Origin: Nocardia vulneris | GTDB lineage: Bacteria > Actinomycetota > Actinomycetes > Mycobacteriales > Mycobacteriaceae | Length of the DNA stretch: 64,000 bases | NCBI RefSeq assembly: GCF_001613425.1 | Contig: NZ_BDCI01000039.1 | Span: 1 to 64,000, forward strand | Direction: 5' to 3' | In this document: piece after piece, positions 26,501-34,541 of the stretch | Layout: every line of letters begins with the position of its first letter | Position numbering within the stretch: the stretch's first letter is position 1 | The notes under the pieces: model-generated | The model's database searches: none | The model's input: the letters and a program-made list of their open reading frames with translations, nothing else | What the model was told of the DNA's origin: nothing | Position numbers and translations under genes: made by a program

Positions 26501-26894
26501 GCTGACCCGCACCGGCCGGACGATCGAGCTGGCCAAGGCCTCGGCCAAGGACACCTCCGAATTGGCCCGCCTGCGTGCCGAACTCGTCGACCTGGACGAC
26601 AGCAAGCGCGGGCCGTTCATCGCCCGCAAGATGGCCGCGGAACTGGCCGTGGTGATGGGCGTGCCGGTGGAGTCGATCGATATGACGGTGCCGGTGCCCG
26701 AACTCGGCCTGGATTCTCTGATGGCCGTGGAACTCGGCGCACGGGTCACCAAAACGCTCGGCATCGACCTTATGTCCTTGCAGATGGGCCGATCGTTCAG
26801 CCTGGAACAGGCCGGACCCAAGGTCGCCGAACTCGTTCTCGCCGCCGAACCCGGCCGCCCGCAACCGATCCCCGAGCCGGTGGCGGCGCCGTGA
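20550..26894 (+). CDS. One-module, fully reducing type I polyketide synthase (KS-AT-DH-ER-KR-ACP)
   Basis: A 2114-residue PKS in the domain order of mycobacterial Mas/Pks2. KS (1-430) has the active Cys175 in TACSSSL and the EAHGTGT and GHTEAAAG histidines. AT (about 530-850) has Ser621 in GHSVGE. DH (about 890-1180) has His922 in HVVNGVRIMP. ER (about 1430-1730) has NADPH motif HGAAGGVG near 1546. KR (about 1740-1950) has TGGFGGFG and Tyr1894 in YNYCAAN. ACP has Ser2056 in LGLDSLM. All active residues seem intact, so it should build saturated chains, probably iteratively. The AT specificity motif is VPYHS, neither the usual malonyl (HAFH) nor methylmalonyl (YASH) form. There is no thioesterase; release is likely by the coupled PapA, whose GTG overlaps this stop. 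Confidence 0.93.
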   Translation: MSDIAIVGIGCRYAGGIDSPETFWDFVLDKRDGVVEVPPDRWDYRRYYDPEPRTPGRSYTKHGAFMTIDPWEFDPDFFGISAREATVLDPQQRLLLEVTWEALDDAGLAGRTAGTPVGVYVGGFVVDQSVIGVVGPALFHTDMHTPASASYTMLSNRIAYALNLTGPALTVDTACSSSLVAFHLACQALDNDDCHIAVAGGVNVMLQPETFVLMCKGSFLAADGRCKSFDAAADGYGRGEGAGMVVLKRLDDAVRDGDRVYAVVKATGANQDGRTTAITVPNADAQEALARTVCTRAGLTPDAITYVEAHGTGTLVGDPVELRALGRAFGAPAGRTGPLGVGSVKATLGHTEAAAGVASVIKAALAIRHRVIPPQGWLDKPNPDIPLDELGLRIQVDAEPLPPHADPMTIAVNGFGYGGTNAHAILQEYRAQPAPPGPAPAPRHYGILPLSARSTGAARAIAGRFADLLDAGADPDRLAEAAWTRSAHHQFRTGVLIGDSDDVRHQLRQFAAGEGRDAARTVAARIAEPVFVFSGMGPQWWGMARELLCAGGIFAETAALIDAEFGKLADWSIVDALLQPEAESRVSRTEVAQPANFLVQVALVSELAQYGITPAAIIGHSVGEVSAAYVSGMLSLREAVRVAYHRARLQASTAGSGGMLAVGLPLERARELVADDPRVDLAAINSASSLTFSGDPQRLDEIAEMLTEDAAFARRLRVEVPYHSRLMDPILAELRAELADLAPKAPTVPLYSTVTGELVTAGTWDAGYWCANVRQPVRFYDAVVRAIGAGSRVFLEVGPHPVLSGNIREALVEADVHGTTVPTLDRKTADSVSIRRTLIGLYSAGVLDPEQLFPAGGPRTAHVPLPRYPWQRTRLQSTLPLFEQARLGSPDTYAMLGDPDVEGRADWLLQVGTELLPWLADHVVNGVRIMPGAAYLDAALSATATRLGVKRVALEQVRFVAPLIMAAPDVPLMALSVEESSGRFLIRSRNATGTAWTVHAFGRTLTGSHLPSKATVPEIEVGIDIDPDMFYTGLAAAGLQYGPSFRRVTSMRVGRDTAVATVDGTIAADSGHLAHPAVVDAAMQTAALLFADERINEGIMVPVGVAAVRLLAPIPERATVVARRDPKARLRADVDVLDAEHNLVLRLTGLQIGALKPGDDPLHRMAEFYYRETMERRDPIDQTALPNVGTATIFVIGLGKSPRAEQLAAAIPGARHYLAGPDLETTLTEQLRQSRTDESTRLHVCVVAGSGTDDLEDLRMLQRIAVAVREFADPKTEEQTPQSVFGDGSVHVTLITERAFTVPDSTIAPDSHQSALAGARRVLLNEQTSLRWRLIDVAPETGIAEIVTELAIPGAFSYDNTDEVLLRDGQRWAPVVTKPLPDRLAAHDTAAPLADPEANFELELPRTRLLSALAWRECPRRAPGPGQVEVRMQVIGLNYKDPLKVIGLLGERELAPTYFGTVPGMEGVGTVVRVGPGVDGLGVGDLVAVAAKGMMRRFALIDRQLVIPLPADTDPGYCTSAIAFATAEYALLELARLEPGETVLIHGAAGGVGTAAIQVAKARGARIIGTASTDERRRHILDLGADHAVNSRSLDFVDDVLALTGGVGAAVVLSSAPGEILRQNFTAVAEFGRIVEVGKADIYTGGLLELANFDKNVAYYSMDLDRLVAVHPQRLAGLLQRVYEQVVAGVYRPLPYKMFETHEVGTAFEEVIRSTGLARIALRIDAPHPPVRPYLPDIEIHEHASYLVTGGFGGFGMATGRWLVLRGARRLVLLGRSGASTDEARRQLEAWRTVGVEVIEALVDVTDTAAVAAVLARAHTAEHPLRGVFHAAGAVSDNRIELMTPEQLAQVYRPKVHGARALHRAVTEAGIELDMFVLYSSGGSMYGIYGQYNYCAANVAVEALAEEWARAGERALCIGWGHLSGATGGMAADATATKYLDLVGFGPIDMADATAYLEQTLRLRDTNAAIIPTDWAKLTGTFPQLTRTGRTIELAKASAKDTSELARLRAELVDLDDSKRGPFIARKMAAELAVVMGVPVESIDMTVPVPELGLDSLMAVELGARVTKTLGIDLMSLQMGRSFSLEQAGPKVAELVLAAEPGRPQPIPEPVAAP

Positions 26895-28285
26895 TCGACC
26901 TCGGACTGATCGACGAGTGGAACCCGCCGCCCGGCCGCCTGGTGACCTGGGTCGCCACCCCGGCGGCCGTGGCGCGGGCCGCCACCGCCCCGGCGCATCC
27001 GGCGCCGCCCTCGCACCAGCAGGAGGAGTATCTGCGGTTGGCCGACCGGCACGCGGCGGCGGACTTCCGCTATTCGGGCCTGTGCCTGGTGACCGCCGAA
27101 ATACCCGCGGGTGAACTCGATTACGCCGCGATGACGCGCAGCATCAACGCGTTCCTGTTGCGCCACGACACCTTTCGCACCTGGTTCGCCATGGCACCCG
27201 ACGGCACGGTCCGGCGGCACCTGGTACCCGAAGAAGTGGTCGAGTTCGCGCCGATCGACTACGGCGAACTCGACGACGCGGCCGCCATCCGCGAGCACGT
27301 GCAGAAGACGACCCCCGGCCCGTTCCAATGGGATTGCTTCTCCTTCGGCGCGATCGCGCACGGCGAGTCGACCACGGTCTACCTCGCGGTGGACCATCTG
27401 CACACCGACGGCCTCGGACAGTACCTGTCCTGCGCCGACCTGGCCTACCTCTACGCCCGGGAGGCCTGGCAGGTCGGCGACCTGCTCGACCCCACCGCAA
27501 GCTATCTCGAATACTGTTGCGCCGAACGCGAACTCACCGCCCGCCTGAGCCTCACCTCGCCCGGTGTGCAGAAGTGGCTGGAATTGATTCGGGGCAACGA
27601 CGGCGAATTGCCCTCCTTCCCGCTGGATCTCGGCAAACGTACCGATGGCTACAACCGCAGCGCGCATCGCACGAGCACGCTGCTCACCGAAGCCGAGGCA
27701 CGCCGGTTCGAGCAGGTCTGCCGCAGCCACGGGGCCGAGTTCGTGGGCGGGATCTTCGCCGCGGCGGCCCTCGCCGAAGCCGAACTCACCGGCAACGACT
27801 ACTACTTCGGCATGACCCCGATCAGTACCCGCACCACTCCCGCCGAACGGGCCTCGGTGGGATGGTATGTCGCGCTGGTACCGGTCGCCTTCCCGATCAC
27901 CACCACCGCCTTCGGCCGGGTGGTGACGATCGCGCAGCGGGCCTATGAGAACGGGATCCGGCTCGCGCCCACGCCCTTTCATCGCGTACTCGAACTATTG
28001 CCCGCCGACACCGACGTCGACGTGCGGCCCGGCTGGGCGGCACCGATGATCTCGTTCGTGGACGCGCGCGACTTCGTCGGCCACGAATTCTTCGACCTGG
28101 TGCACGGTGGCATCTTCGCCAACCGGGCCGCCTCGGAGGAAGTGCTGGTCTGGATCAACCGGATGCCGTCGGAAACGACGCTGAGCGTCATCTACCCGGA
28201 TACGCCGGTGGCGCACGAGTCCGTGCGCCGCTACGTGGCGGCGATGCGGACGATCTTCGCCGCGGTGGCCGGCCGATCGTCGTAG
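26891..28285 (+). CDS. PapA-type acyltransferase (condensation-domain family)
   Basis: A 464-residue protein of the condensation/PapA family. The catalytic HxxxD is HLHTD (His169 to Asp173) in VDHLHTDGLG. A second landmark, TTPAERASVGWYVALVPVAF, is typical of mycobacterial PapA proteins that move polyketide chains from their synthase to trehalose or a diol. The C-terminal DFGWG-like motif is altered (RPGWAAPMISFVDAR). GTG at 26891 overlaps the PKS stop (GTGA), so the two are made together. The family role suggests it takes the acyl chain from the ACP and esterifies a sugar or alcohol acceptor; the acceptor is not predictable. Confidence 0.88.
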   Translation: MIDLGLIDEWNPPPGRLVTWVATPAAVARAATAPAHPAPPSHQQEEYLRLADRHAAADFRYSGLCLVTAEIPAGELDYAAMTRSINAFLLRHDTFRTWFAMAPDGTVRRHLVPEEVVEFAPIDYGELDDAAAIREHVQKTTPGPFQWDCFSFGAIAHGESTTVYLAVDHLHTDGLGQYLSCADLAYLYAREAWQVGDLLDPTASYLEYCCAERELTARLSLTSPGVQKWLELIRGNDGELPSFPLDLGKRTDGYNRSAHRTSTLLTEAEARRFEQVCRSHGAEFVGGIFAAAALAEAELTGNDYYFGMTPISTRTTPAERASVGWYVALVPVAFPITTTAFGRVVTIAQRAYENGIRLAPTPFHRVLELLPADTDVDVRPGWAAPMISFVDARDFVGHEFFDLVHGGIFANRAASEEVLVWINRMPSETTLSVIYPDTPVAHESVRRYVAAMRTIFAAVAGRSS

Positions 28286-28301
28286 TCCCGGCCTCGGTGT
28301 C

Positions 28302-28757
28302 CTACCGGTGCCCGGGCTCCAGCACGAAGACCGGGATCACCCGCTCGGTCTTCTCCTGGTATTCGGCGTACGGCGGATACGCGGCGAGCGCGCGGGACCA
28401 CCACACGGCCTTCTCGTCCCCCGTGATCTCGCGGGCCGTCATATCGTGATGCGCGGCCCCGTCCTGGAGTTCGACGTGCGGATCGGATCTGAGGTTGAAG
28501 TACCACACCGGGTGACGCGGGTAGCCGGCCTTGGAAGCCACGGCGGCGTAGCGCCCTTCGTGCTCCACGCGCATCAGCGGGATCTTGCGGATCTTGCCGC
28601 TCTTCCCGCCGCGCATGGTGACGATGACGACGGGCAAGCCGGTATCCCAGAGCGTCGTTCCCTGTGTGCCGCCCGACTTTTCGTACAGCTCGACCTGTTC
28701 GCGTATCCACTGCGCCGGGCTCGGCCCGTACTCGCCCTCGAACGGCATCGCATGCAC
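28302..28757 (-). CDS. Deazaflavin (F420)-dependent nitroreductase family protein (Ddn-like)
   Basis: A 151-residue split-barrel protein with Ddn-family landmarks: TTLWDTGLPVVIVTMRGGKSGKIRKIPLMRVEHEGRY, the KAGYPRHPVWYFNLRSDPHVELQDG stretch, and AYPPYAEYQEKTERVIPVF. Members bind F420 and reduce quinones or nitro compounds; many guard against oxidative stress at the membrane. ATG codons at 28757 and 28748 are both possible. It converges with the PapA gene 16 bases away and may be unrelated to lipid assembly, or may be a reductive tailoring enzyme. Confidence 0.87.
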   Translation of the reverse strand: MHAMPFEGEYGPSPAQWIREQVELYEKSGGTQGTTLWDTGLPVVIVTMRGGKSGKIRKIPLMRVEHEGRYAAVASKAGYPRHPVWYFNLRSDPHVELQDGAAHHDMTAREITGDEKAVWWSRALAAYPPYAEYQEKTERVIPVFVLEPGHR

Positions 28758-28826
28758 CCCCGTCGTCGCGTACCGATCATGGTACGCACCTGGACAAGAG
28801 CAACCTCGGGAATCCGCCGGGGCAAG

Positions 28827-29507
28827 CTAGGCGACCAACTCCATCACCCCGCGCGGGGCGGCGGCAGGCTCGGTCGGAAAGCCGAACCGCACCAGCCGGT
28901 GCGGCGGGTCCATCTCGAAGTGGGCGGTGGACGCGGGCAGGAAGCCGCCGATCATCTTGTCCAGCATGGTGTTCACGTGCGCGAAGCCCGGCCGCAGGTA
29001 CACCGGCCAGCAGCGCACACGGCCCGCGGGCACCTCGACGATGGTCGGCTTCTGCACCCGGGCGAGCACCGGCCAGTGCACCGAGAACGCCAGCCACAGG
29101 TCCAGCGACAGCTCCGCGCCCGCGTAGAAATCCAAGCCGCGGAGCAAGGTCAGCCCACCGAGGAACGGCACCACGTCCGACGGGAAAGGCGCTATGCCGC
29201 TGCCGAATTGCAGGTGCGTGGTGTCGAGGAAGTGCGCCTCCTCACGGGACACCACGACGCCCCGCGACCGCGTTTCGGCCCGATAGTCCGCCGCGCGCAA
29301 CCAGCCGCCCGCCCGGCTGAACCGCTGTTCGACGGTCACCGTCGTCGCGGCCTCGCCGGTCCGCAATTCGAGCGTCGAGTGGTAATCGAGTTCAGCCCTC
29401 GTCACCACACTGGTCACCTCGAACGACGGTGGCTGATCGGCGACTCCCCCGGTGTACACGGATTTCTCGCCATCGGGAATCACGGGATCACGGAACGTGG
29501 CGCCCAC
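28827..29507 (-). CDS. Conserved protein of unknown function (DUF3108-like beta-rich fold)
   Basis: A 226-residue protein rich in alternating hydrophobic strands (YHSTLELRTGEAATTVTVEQRF, VVVSREEAHFLDTTHLQF). Near residue 165 a phrase resembles DUF3108 proteins (PTIVEVPAGRVRCWPVYLRPGF). I cannot assign a function. The GTG at 29507 was chosen because GGAGGA lies four bases upstream; an earlier ATG would add an unrelated 26-residue stretch. It lies between the Ddn-like and a mycolyltransferase gene on the same strand, so it may belong to cell-envelope lipid handling, by position only. Confidence 0.62.
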   Translation of the reverse strand: MGATFRDPVIPDGEKSVYTGGVADQPPSFEVTSVVTRAELDYHSTLELRTGEAATTVTVEQRFSRAGGWLRAADYRAETRSRGVVVSREEAHFLDTTHLQFGSGIAPFPSDVVPFLGGLTLLRGLDFYAGAELSLDLWLAFSVHWPVLARVQKPTIVEVPAGRVRCWPVYLRPGFAHVNTMLDKMIGGFLPASTAHFEMDPPHRLVRFGFPTEPAAAPRGVMELVA

Positions 29508-29647
29508 ATTTCCTCCTTGGTGGCCGGAACAAACCTTCGATCCCCATTCAAATGCGTTCCGGCCGAGGACTCGGCTCGAATTCACCGGCGCTACGACGAC
29601 TCACAAAATCAGCGCGGCCCGAAGTGGGGCCCGCACAGGTCATCCGG

Positions 29648-30739
29648 TTACGGGCCGAGCGCCGCACGCAGTACCGGCCAGGAGTTGTGCAGGTCTTGCT
29701 GCCAATAGCCCCAGGAATGCGTGCCCTCCCGCACATCGAACGTCGCCGGAATATTCAACTCCCGCAGCCGGGTACGCAGTTGCGCCGTGCAGGCCGACGC
29801 GACGACGTCCAGCAGGCCGCCGACCGTGAGCTGATCCAGCAGTTTCAGCGGATCCGCGTCGATGCCGGGTCCGTCCAGCGTGTCGAGCGGCCCCGGACGG
29901 CCGCTTCCCGTCGACACGTAGATGGTCGTGCCGCGCAGCCGATCCGCGTGCAGGTAGGGATCATTGGCCGCCCAGGCGGGATCGGTGGGCGGGCCCCACA
30001 GGTTCACCGGGTTGCCCTGCTTGCCGAGCACCACGGCATCGACCATCGCCTGCCCGAACGGATCGCTGGTGCGCACACAGCCGCTGTAGGAACCGATCGC
30101 GCGAAACCGGCCGGGCGCCGCCAGGGCCAAGCGGAACACCGCCGAACTCGCCATGGAGGGCCCCGCAATGGCATTCGCGCCGGTGCCGCGGAACGCCGAG
30201 TCGATGATCGCGGGCAATTCCGTGGCAAGGAAGCTCGTCCACTGCTGCCTGCCGAGGATCGGATCGTCGGCGCGCCAGTCCGCGAAGAAGCTGCCGCCCC
30301 CGCCGACCGGCATCACCACCGTCACTTGCTGATCGGCGAAGAAGCGCTCGGCGTCGGTCTCGGTGAGCCAATTCCGGCTGTCGCGCCACCGCCCGGGCTC
30401 GCCGCCGCCGTCGACCCCGTTGAGCAGATACAAGGTCGGCGCAGGCTGCGAAACATTCACGGCCGGAAGCACTTCGACCGGCACGGCCCGGCCCATCGCC
30501 ACGGAGTGCACCGTGAGGTCGAGCACACGTCCCGGGCCCGGCCGCACGTCGATCAGCCGCGACCCGTTCGCCGACGGCCGCGCCGCCGCAGCCGCCTGGT
30601 CCGCGATCGCAGCCGCCTGGTCCGCGATCGTCGCCGCCTGGTCCGCGAAAGCCGCTGCGCCGGAGCACAGCACGACCGCGACGCCGAGCAGTGCAGCTAC
30701 CCGGCGGCCGAGCTGTCCGTCCCCGCTGCCCATCCGCAC
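29648..30739 (-). CDS. Ag85-type mycolyltransferase/esterase with heptad repeats
   Basis: A 363-residue secreted protein of the antigen 85 fold. A signal peptide (about residues 1-32) is followed by three seven-residue repeats of the type ADQAAAI, then the core. Landmarks are TLYLLNGVDGGG, FFADWRADDP, the nucleophile region GPSMASSAVF, SYSGCVRTSD, and the His motif THSWGYWQQDLHNSW. In this family the enzymes move mycolic acids between trehalose and arabinogalactan outside the membrane. The elbow reads GPSMA rather than the usual GLSMA/GISMA. It is a paralogue of the gene at 34538. The neighbouring DUF3108-like gene lies downstream on the same strand. Confidence 0.86.
   Translation of the reverse strand: MRMGSGDGQLGRRVAALLGVAVVLCSGAAAFADQAATIADQAAAIADQAAAAARPSANGSRLIDVRPGPGRVLDLTVHSVAMGRAVPVEVLPAVNVSQPAPTLYLLNGVDGGGEPGRWRDSRNWLTETDAERFFADQQVTVVMPVGGGGSFFADWRADDPILGRQQWTSFLATELPAIIDSAFRGTGANAIAGPSMASSAVFRLALAAPGRFRAIGSYSGCVRTSDPFGQAMVDAVVLGKQGNPVNLWGPPTDPAWAANDPYLHADRLRGTTIYVSTGSGRPGPLDTLDGPGIDADPLKLLDQLTVGGLLDVVASACTAQLRTRLRELNIPATFDVREGTHSWGYWQQDLHNSWPVLRAALGP
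30588..30650. repeat. Three tandem 21-bp repeats in the mycolyltransferase N-terminus
   Basis: Three adjacent 21-base units at 30588-30608, 30609-30629 and 30630-30650 (unit GCAGCCGCCTGGTCCGCGATC). The first two are identical and the third differs at a few bases. They code for an ADQAAxI heptad repeat after the signal peptide, and copy number may vary between strains. Confidence 0.85.
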
Positions 30740-31012
30740 CTCCGCACACCACCAGGCGTAATCGCCCGACGGTAAGCCGCGTTCGAGGCCGTGCGCCGCA
30801 ATCCCGGTGCGGATTGGGTGGATTCACATCGCCGCCGGTGCACCGTTGGGCAGCGCACACAATGTAGGAGTAAATGGTGAGCAACTGGGCAGATCAGCCC
30901 CATACTGGGAGCGATTGCAGGTTGCCGATCCGCTGACGCATCGGCGCGACGGGTGACCCGCGGATCGAGGGGCACCCGCCGGCCCCGAGCTGTTCGAACC
31001 GGCCGACGAGAA

Positions 31013-33127
31013 GTGCGTGAGTTGGTTACCGACGTCATCGATGTGGGGGCGGACTTCCCGGTCGCCCGTAAAGCGCTGTGGGATCTGTTCTTGGAACCGC
31101 AGACCTATCCACGGTTGTTCGCCGGAATAGGCGCCTGCGAGCTCGTGGAGGAGAGTCCGGACAGCCGGATCGTGCGGGTGCGCATCGGCACCGCCGAATC
31201 CGGCATCCGCACCCATCAGCTGCGCCTCACCGTGCGCCGCTGGTACGAGAGCTTCGAGCTGCAGTGCCCGGGTACCGGCAGTTTCGTGTCGGTCCGGCTG
31301 CGCGGCGACGAGGAGCGCACCAAGATCGTCGTCACCGTGTTCGCCCCGGGCCGGCTGCATCCCGGGATCGCCGAGGGGTCCAACGCCGCGGTGATGTCCT
31401 GGGTGAACGCCGGCCTGCGGCGCGCGGTCGACGTCATCCGCGGCGCGCGGACCTCGACCGTGGTCAACGCCGAGAACTCGCCGCTGCGCAGGCAGGTGAG
31501 CGTCGCCAAACAGATGGTCACCGTCGGCGTCGGGCGCACCAGCAGCCTGGCGACCGGCGTCAAACAGGCCCGCTCCCTTGCCAAGTGGGGCTTCAACCTG
31601 GCGGGCGGCTACGCCACGGCGGCCGCGTATGCACCGGACCGGATCGCGATCATCGACGATTCCGGCACCCGCACCTTCGCCGAGATGCACACGCGGACAA
31701 GCGCACTGGCCGGCGCGCTGGCCGCGCTCGACCTCGGCTTCGGCGACACCATCGGGCTGCTCGCCCGCAACCACGCCGGCATGGTCGAATGCATGGTCGC
31801 CGCAGGCAAACTCGGTGTCGACGTGGCGCTGTTGAACGTCGGCCTGTCCGGCAGGCAGATCGAGGACATCGTGCAGCGGCACCGGCTCGCCGCGTTGTTC
31901 GTCGACGGCGACCTCGAGCGACTGGTCCACTATCTGCACGCCGACCTGCCGCGCTTCAACACCGACGGCCGCCCGCCGGTGCCGGGCCGGGCCACCCTCG
32001 ACGATCTGATCGCCGAGGGCGAGCGGCCGTTCCGGCTGCCGAACCGCGCGGGCAGGCTGATCGTGCTGACCTCCGGCACCAGCGGCACCCCCAAGGGCGC
32101 GCGCCGCCCGGAGCCGAAGGGCTTCGGCACCATCGCCGCGCTGCTGTCGCGGATTCCGCTGCCGATGGCGGAGCCGATGCTCATCCCCGCGCCGCTCTTC
32201 CACACCTGGGGCCTGGCCGGTTTGCAGATCAGCACGCCGTTGCGGGCCACCGTCGTGCTGCCGGAGCGCTTCGACGCCGAGGACTGCCTGCGGCTGGTCG
32301 CCGAGCACCGCGTCGCCAGCATGATCGTGGTGCCCACCATGGTGAACCGCATCCTCGATCTCCCGGCCGCGGTACGCGCCCGCTACGACACCTCGAGCCT
32401 GCGCGCCGTCGTCAGCTGCGGCGCCCCGCTGGCCGGGGCGACGGTGCTGCAGTTCATGGATGTCTACGGCGACATCCTCTACAACGTCTACGGTTCCACC
32501 GAGGTCTCCTGGGCCACCATCGCCACCCCCGACGATCTGCGCACCGCGCCGACCACCGCGGGCAGGCCACCGCTCGGCACCCGCATCGCGGTGCTCGGCC
32601 CCGATCAGCGACCGGTGCCGCTGGGCGTCACCGGGCATATCTTCGTGGGCAACCACATGCTTTTCGACGGCTACGTGAACTCCGCGCCGCCCACCGAGGC
32701 CGACGGCATGCTCGACACCGGCGATCTCGGCTACCTCGATGTCGCGGGCCGGCTCTTCATCGCGGGGCGCGACGACGAGATGATCATCTCCGGCGGCGAG
32801 AACGTCTTCCCCCGCCCGGTCGAGGAGGCCCTGGCGCATCTGCCACAGGTCAGCGAGGTGGCCGTGGTCGGCGTACCGGACCAGGAGTTCGGCCAGCGGC
32901 TCGCCGCGTTCGTGGTGAAACGCGAAGGGGCGGGGCTGGATTCGGACATGATCCGGTCCTATATCCGGCATCGTCTGAGCCGCTTCTCGGTGCCGCGCGA
33001 CGTCACCTTCCTGCCGACGCTGCCGCGCGGTGAAACCGGCAAGATCATCAAACATCTGCTCACCGGCGGCCCGCCGGCGGAGGGTTCGGTGCAATCCCCG
33101 CTCGGCGGGCCCCACCTGGTCACCTGA
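31013..33127 (+). CDS. SRPBCC domain fused to an AMP-forming acyl-CoA ligase (FadD-like)
   Basis: A 704-residue fusion. Residues 1-150 form a START/polyketide-cyclase-like domain (VTDVIDVGADFPVARKALWDLFLEP, then a WVNAGLRRAVDVIRGAR helix). Residues 195-690 are an adenylating enzyme with VLTSGTSGTPKGARR (P-loop), YGSTEVSW, DTGDLGYLDVAGRLFIAGRDDEM and PRGETGKIIK (catalytic Lys). The ligase half resembles FadD12-type acyl-CoA ligases. I see no insertion typical of FAAL enzymes, so CoA rather than ACP loading is more likely. The GTG at 31013 is preferred by domain start; a GTG at 30953 is possible. It probably activates the fatty acid starter used in this region; the fused domain may bind its lipid. 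Confidence 0.85.
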   Translation: MRELVTDVIDVGADFPVARKALWDLFLEPQTYPRLFAGIGACELVEESPDSRIVRVRIGTAESGIRTHQLRLTVRRWYESFELQCPGTGSFVSVRLRGDEERTKIVVTVFAPGRLHPGIAEGSNAAVMSWVNAGLRRAVDVIRGARTSTVVNAENSPLRRQVSVAKQMVTVGVGRTSSLATGVKQARSLAKWGFNLAGGYATAAAYAPDRIAIIDDSGTRTFAEMHTRTSALAGALAALDLGFGDTIGLLARNHAGMVECMVAAGKLGVDVALLNVGLSGRQIEDIVQRHRLAALFVDGDLERLVHYLHADLPRFNTDGRPPVPGRATLDDLIAEGERPFRLPNRAGRLIVLTSGTSGTPKGARRPEPKGFGTIAALLSRIPLPMAEPMLIPAPLFHTWGLAGLQISTPLRATVVLPERFDAEDCLRLVAEHRVASMIVVPTMVNRILDLPAAVRARYDTSSLRAVVSCGAPLAGATVLQFMDVYGDILYNVYGSTEVSWATIATPDDLRTAPTTAGRPPLGTRIAVLGPDQRPVPLGVTGHIFVGNHMLFDGYVNSAPPTEADGMLDTGDLGYLDVAGRLFIAGRDDEMIISGGENVFPRPVEEALAHLPQVSEVAVVGVPDQEFGQRLAAFVVKREGAGLDSDMIRSYIRHRLSRFSVPRDVTFLPTLPRGETGKIIKHLLTGGPPAEGSVQSPLGGPHLVT

Positions 33128-34541
33128 GCTTGTCCGCCGGATCGGGCAGCGCGAGGGTCGCCGCGCCCACGGCGAGTGCCCCGATCGCGATGGCCGACAG
33201 CATCAGCACGCTGCCGCTCAGCGTGTGGACGCGAAAGAACACGACGCTGAGCAGCGCCAGCCCCACCGCGTTGCCGATCTGCTCGATGGTGGGCAACTGA
33301 CCGGACGCCTCGGCCATCTGACGCTCACGCAGGCCCGACAGCATCAGCGGTTGCAGCTGCACCCCGAACAGACCGACGCCGAGTCCGGACAGAAAGACCG
33401 GGCCGAGCGCCAGCGCCAGATTCACCTCCCCGCCGGTCAGGCGCAGATATCCCGCACCGACCGCGACCAAGGCGCCGTACCCCGCGATCCCGCCCGCGAG
33501 TATCTTTACGCCCCAACGCTTTACGAGAAACGGTGAGGCGAGCGCACCCGCGCCCGCCCCGAGCGCGAACGGTGTCATCGCGATGCCGGTGCGCAGCGGC
33601 GAGAAGTGCAGGATGTCCTGCAGGGTGATCGAGACGGTGAACACGAACGCGGTGAACAGGCCGAAGAAGCACGCCACCAGTCCGGCGCCGATCGCGAAAC
33701 CGCGGTCGGCGAACAGATCCAGGCGCACCAGCGGGCTGCCGCCGCGCCAGACCAGCCTGCGCTCGTAGCCGAGGAATACCGCGCCCAGCGCCAGCGCCGC
33801 CGCAAGCACCACGAAAGGGACCGGACGCCAACCGTTCTGCTGGATATCGACGAGCGCGGCGAGCAATGCGAACAGGCTGACGGTGGACAGCGCCACCCCG
33901 CCGAGATCGAGCCGGTCGCGTTCCGGCGGCTGGTCGAGCCGAAGGTACCGGTACCCGAGCGCGAAGGCGAGCAGCCCGATCGGCAGATTCATCAGGAACA
34001 CCGAATGCCAACCGAGACCGGCGATATCGGCCGTGACCAGCACGCCGCCGACGATCGGTCCGAGCATGCCCGCGAAGCCCGCGGTCGCACCGTAGAGCGC
34101 GAACACCACCTGGTGCCGGCTGGGTGGGAAGCTCGCGATCAGGATGGCGATGGTCTGCGCGGCCATACCCGCGCCCGCAGCGCCCTGGAAGATGCGTGCG
34201 ATCACCAATTCCACGGCGCTGGTAGACATTCCGCACCACACCGAGAACACCGTGAAAGCCGTGACCGACACCAGGAATACCACGCGACGGCCCAGGATGG
34301 CCCCGATCCGCGCGGCGGTCAGCAAGGTGCACGCGAAGGCCAGCGAATAGCCGGACACCACCAGCAACTGCTGTGCCGCCGACGCGTTCAGGTCGGCGGT
34401 CAGCTCCGGCAGCGCGGTATTGACGATGGTCACGTCGATCATCTGCATGAACACCGCGATGAGGCAGCCGGTGAACGCGAGCCACGCGTCGAGGCCACCC
34501 GCGAGCCGGATATCGGGCAGCTTGGCGCCGAGCGCCCTCAC
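33120..34541 (-). CDS. DHA2-family MFS exporter (14-helix drug:proton antiporter type)
   Basis: A 473-residue membrane protein with about 14 hydrophobic segments and the DHA2 motifs VFMQMIDVTIVNTALPEL (TM1), RIGAILGRRVVFL (motif A) and GATAGFAGMLGPIVGGVL (motif C). It begins with GTG overlapping the stop of the mycolyltransferase gene (GTGA), so the two are co-translated, an unusual pairing. Its end overlaps the convergent ligase gene by eight bases. It could export a lipid precursor or a drug; the coupling with a cell-wall acyltransferase favours an envelope role. The long upstream open frame is only the antisense of the mycolyltransferase. Confidence 0.87.
   Translation of the reverse strand: MRALGAKLPDIRLAGGLDAWLAFTGCLIAVFMQMIDVTIVNTALPELTADLNASAAQQLLVVSGYSLAFACTLLTAARIGAILGRRVVFLVSVTAFTVFSVWCGMSTSAVELVIARIFQGAAGAGMAAQTIAILIASFPPSRHQVVFALYGATAGFAGMLGPIVGGVLVTADIAGLGWHSVFLMNLPIGLLAFALGYRYLRLDQPPERDRLDLGGVALSTVSLFALLAALVDIQQNGWRPVPFVVLAAALALGAVFLGYERRLVWRGGSPLVRLDLFADRGFAIGAGLVACFFGLFTAFVFTVSITLQDILHFSPLRTGIAMTPFALGAGAGALASPFLVKRWGVKILAGGIAGYGALVAVGAGYLRLTGGEVNLALALGPVFLSGLGVGLFGVQLQPLMLSGLRERQMAEASGQLPTIEQIGNAVGLALLSVVFFRVHTLSGSVLMLSAIAIGALAVGAATLALPDPADKLR

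Noticed and set aside
25140..26864. Long minus-strand frame opposite the PKS, with others like it on both strands
   Set aside because: Composition is Arg/Gly/His-rich with no domain, as expected for the complement of a high-GC gene with third-position bias.
30824..33115. A 763-residue minus-strand frame opposite the acyl-CoA ligase
   Set aside because: No motif and the ligase on the plus strand is clear and complete.
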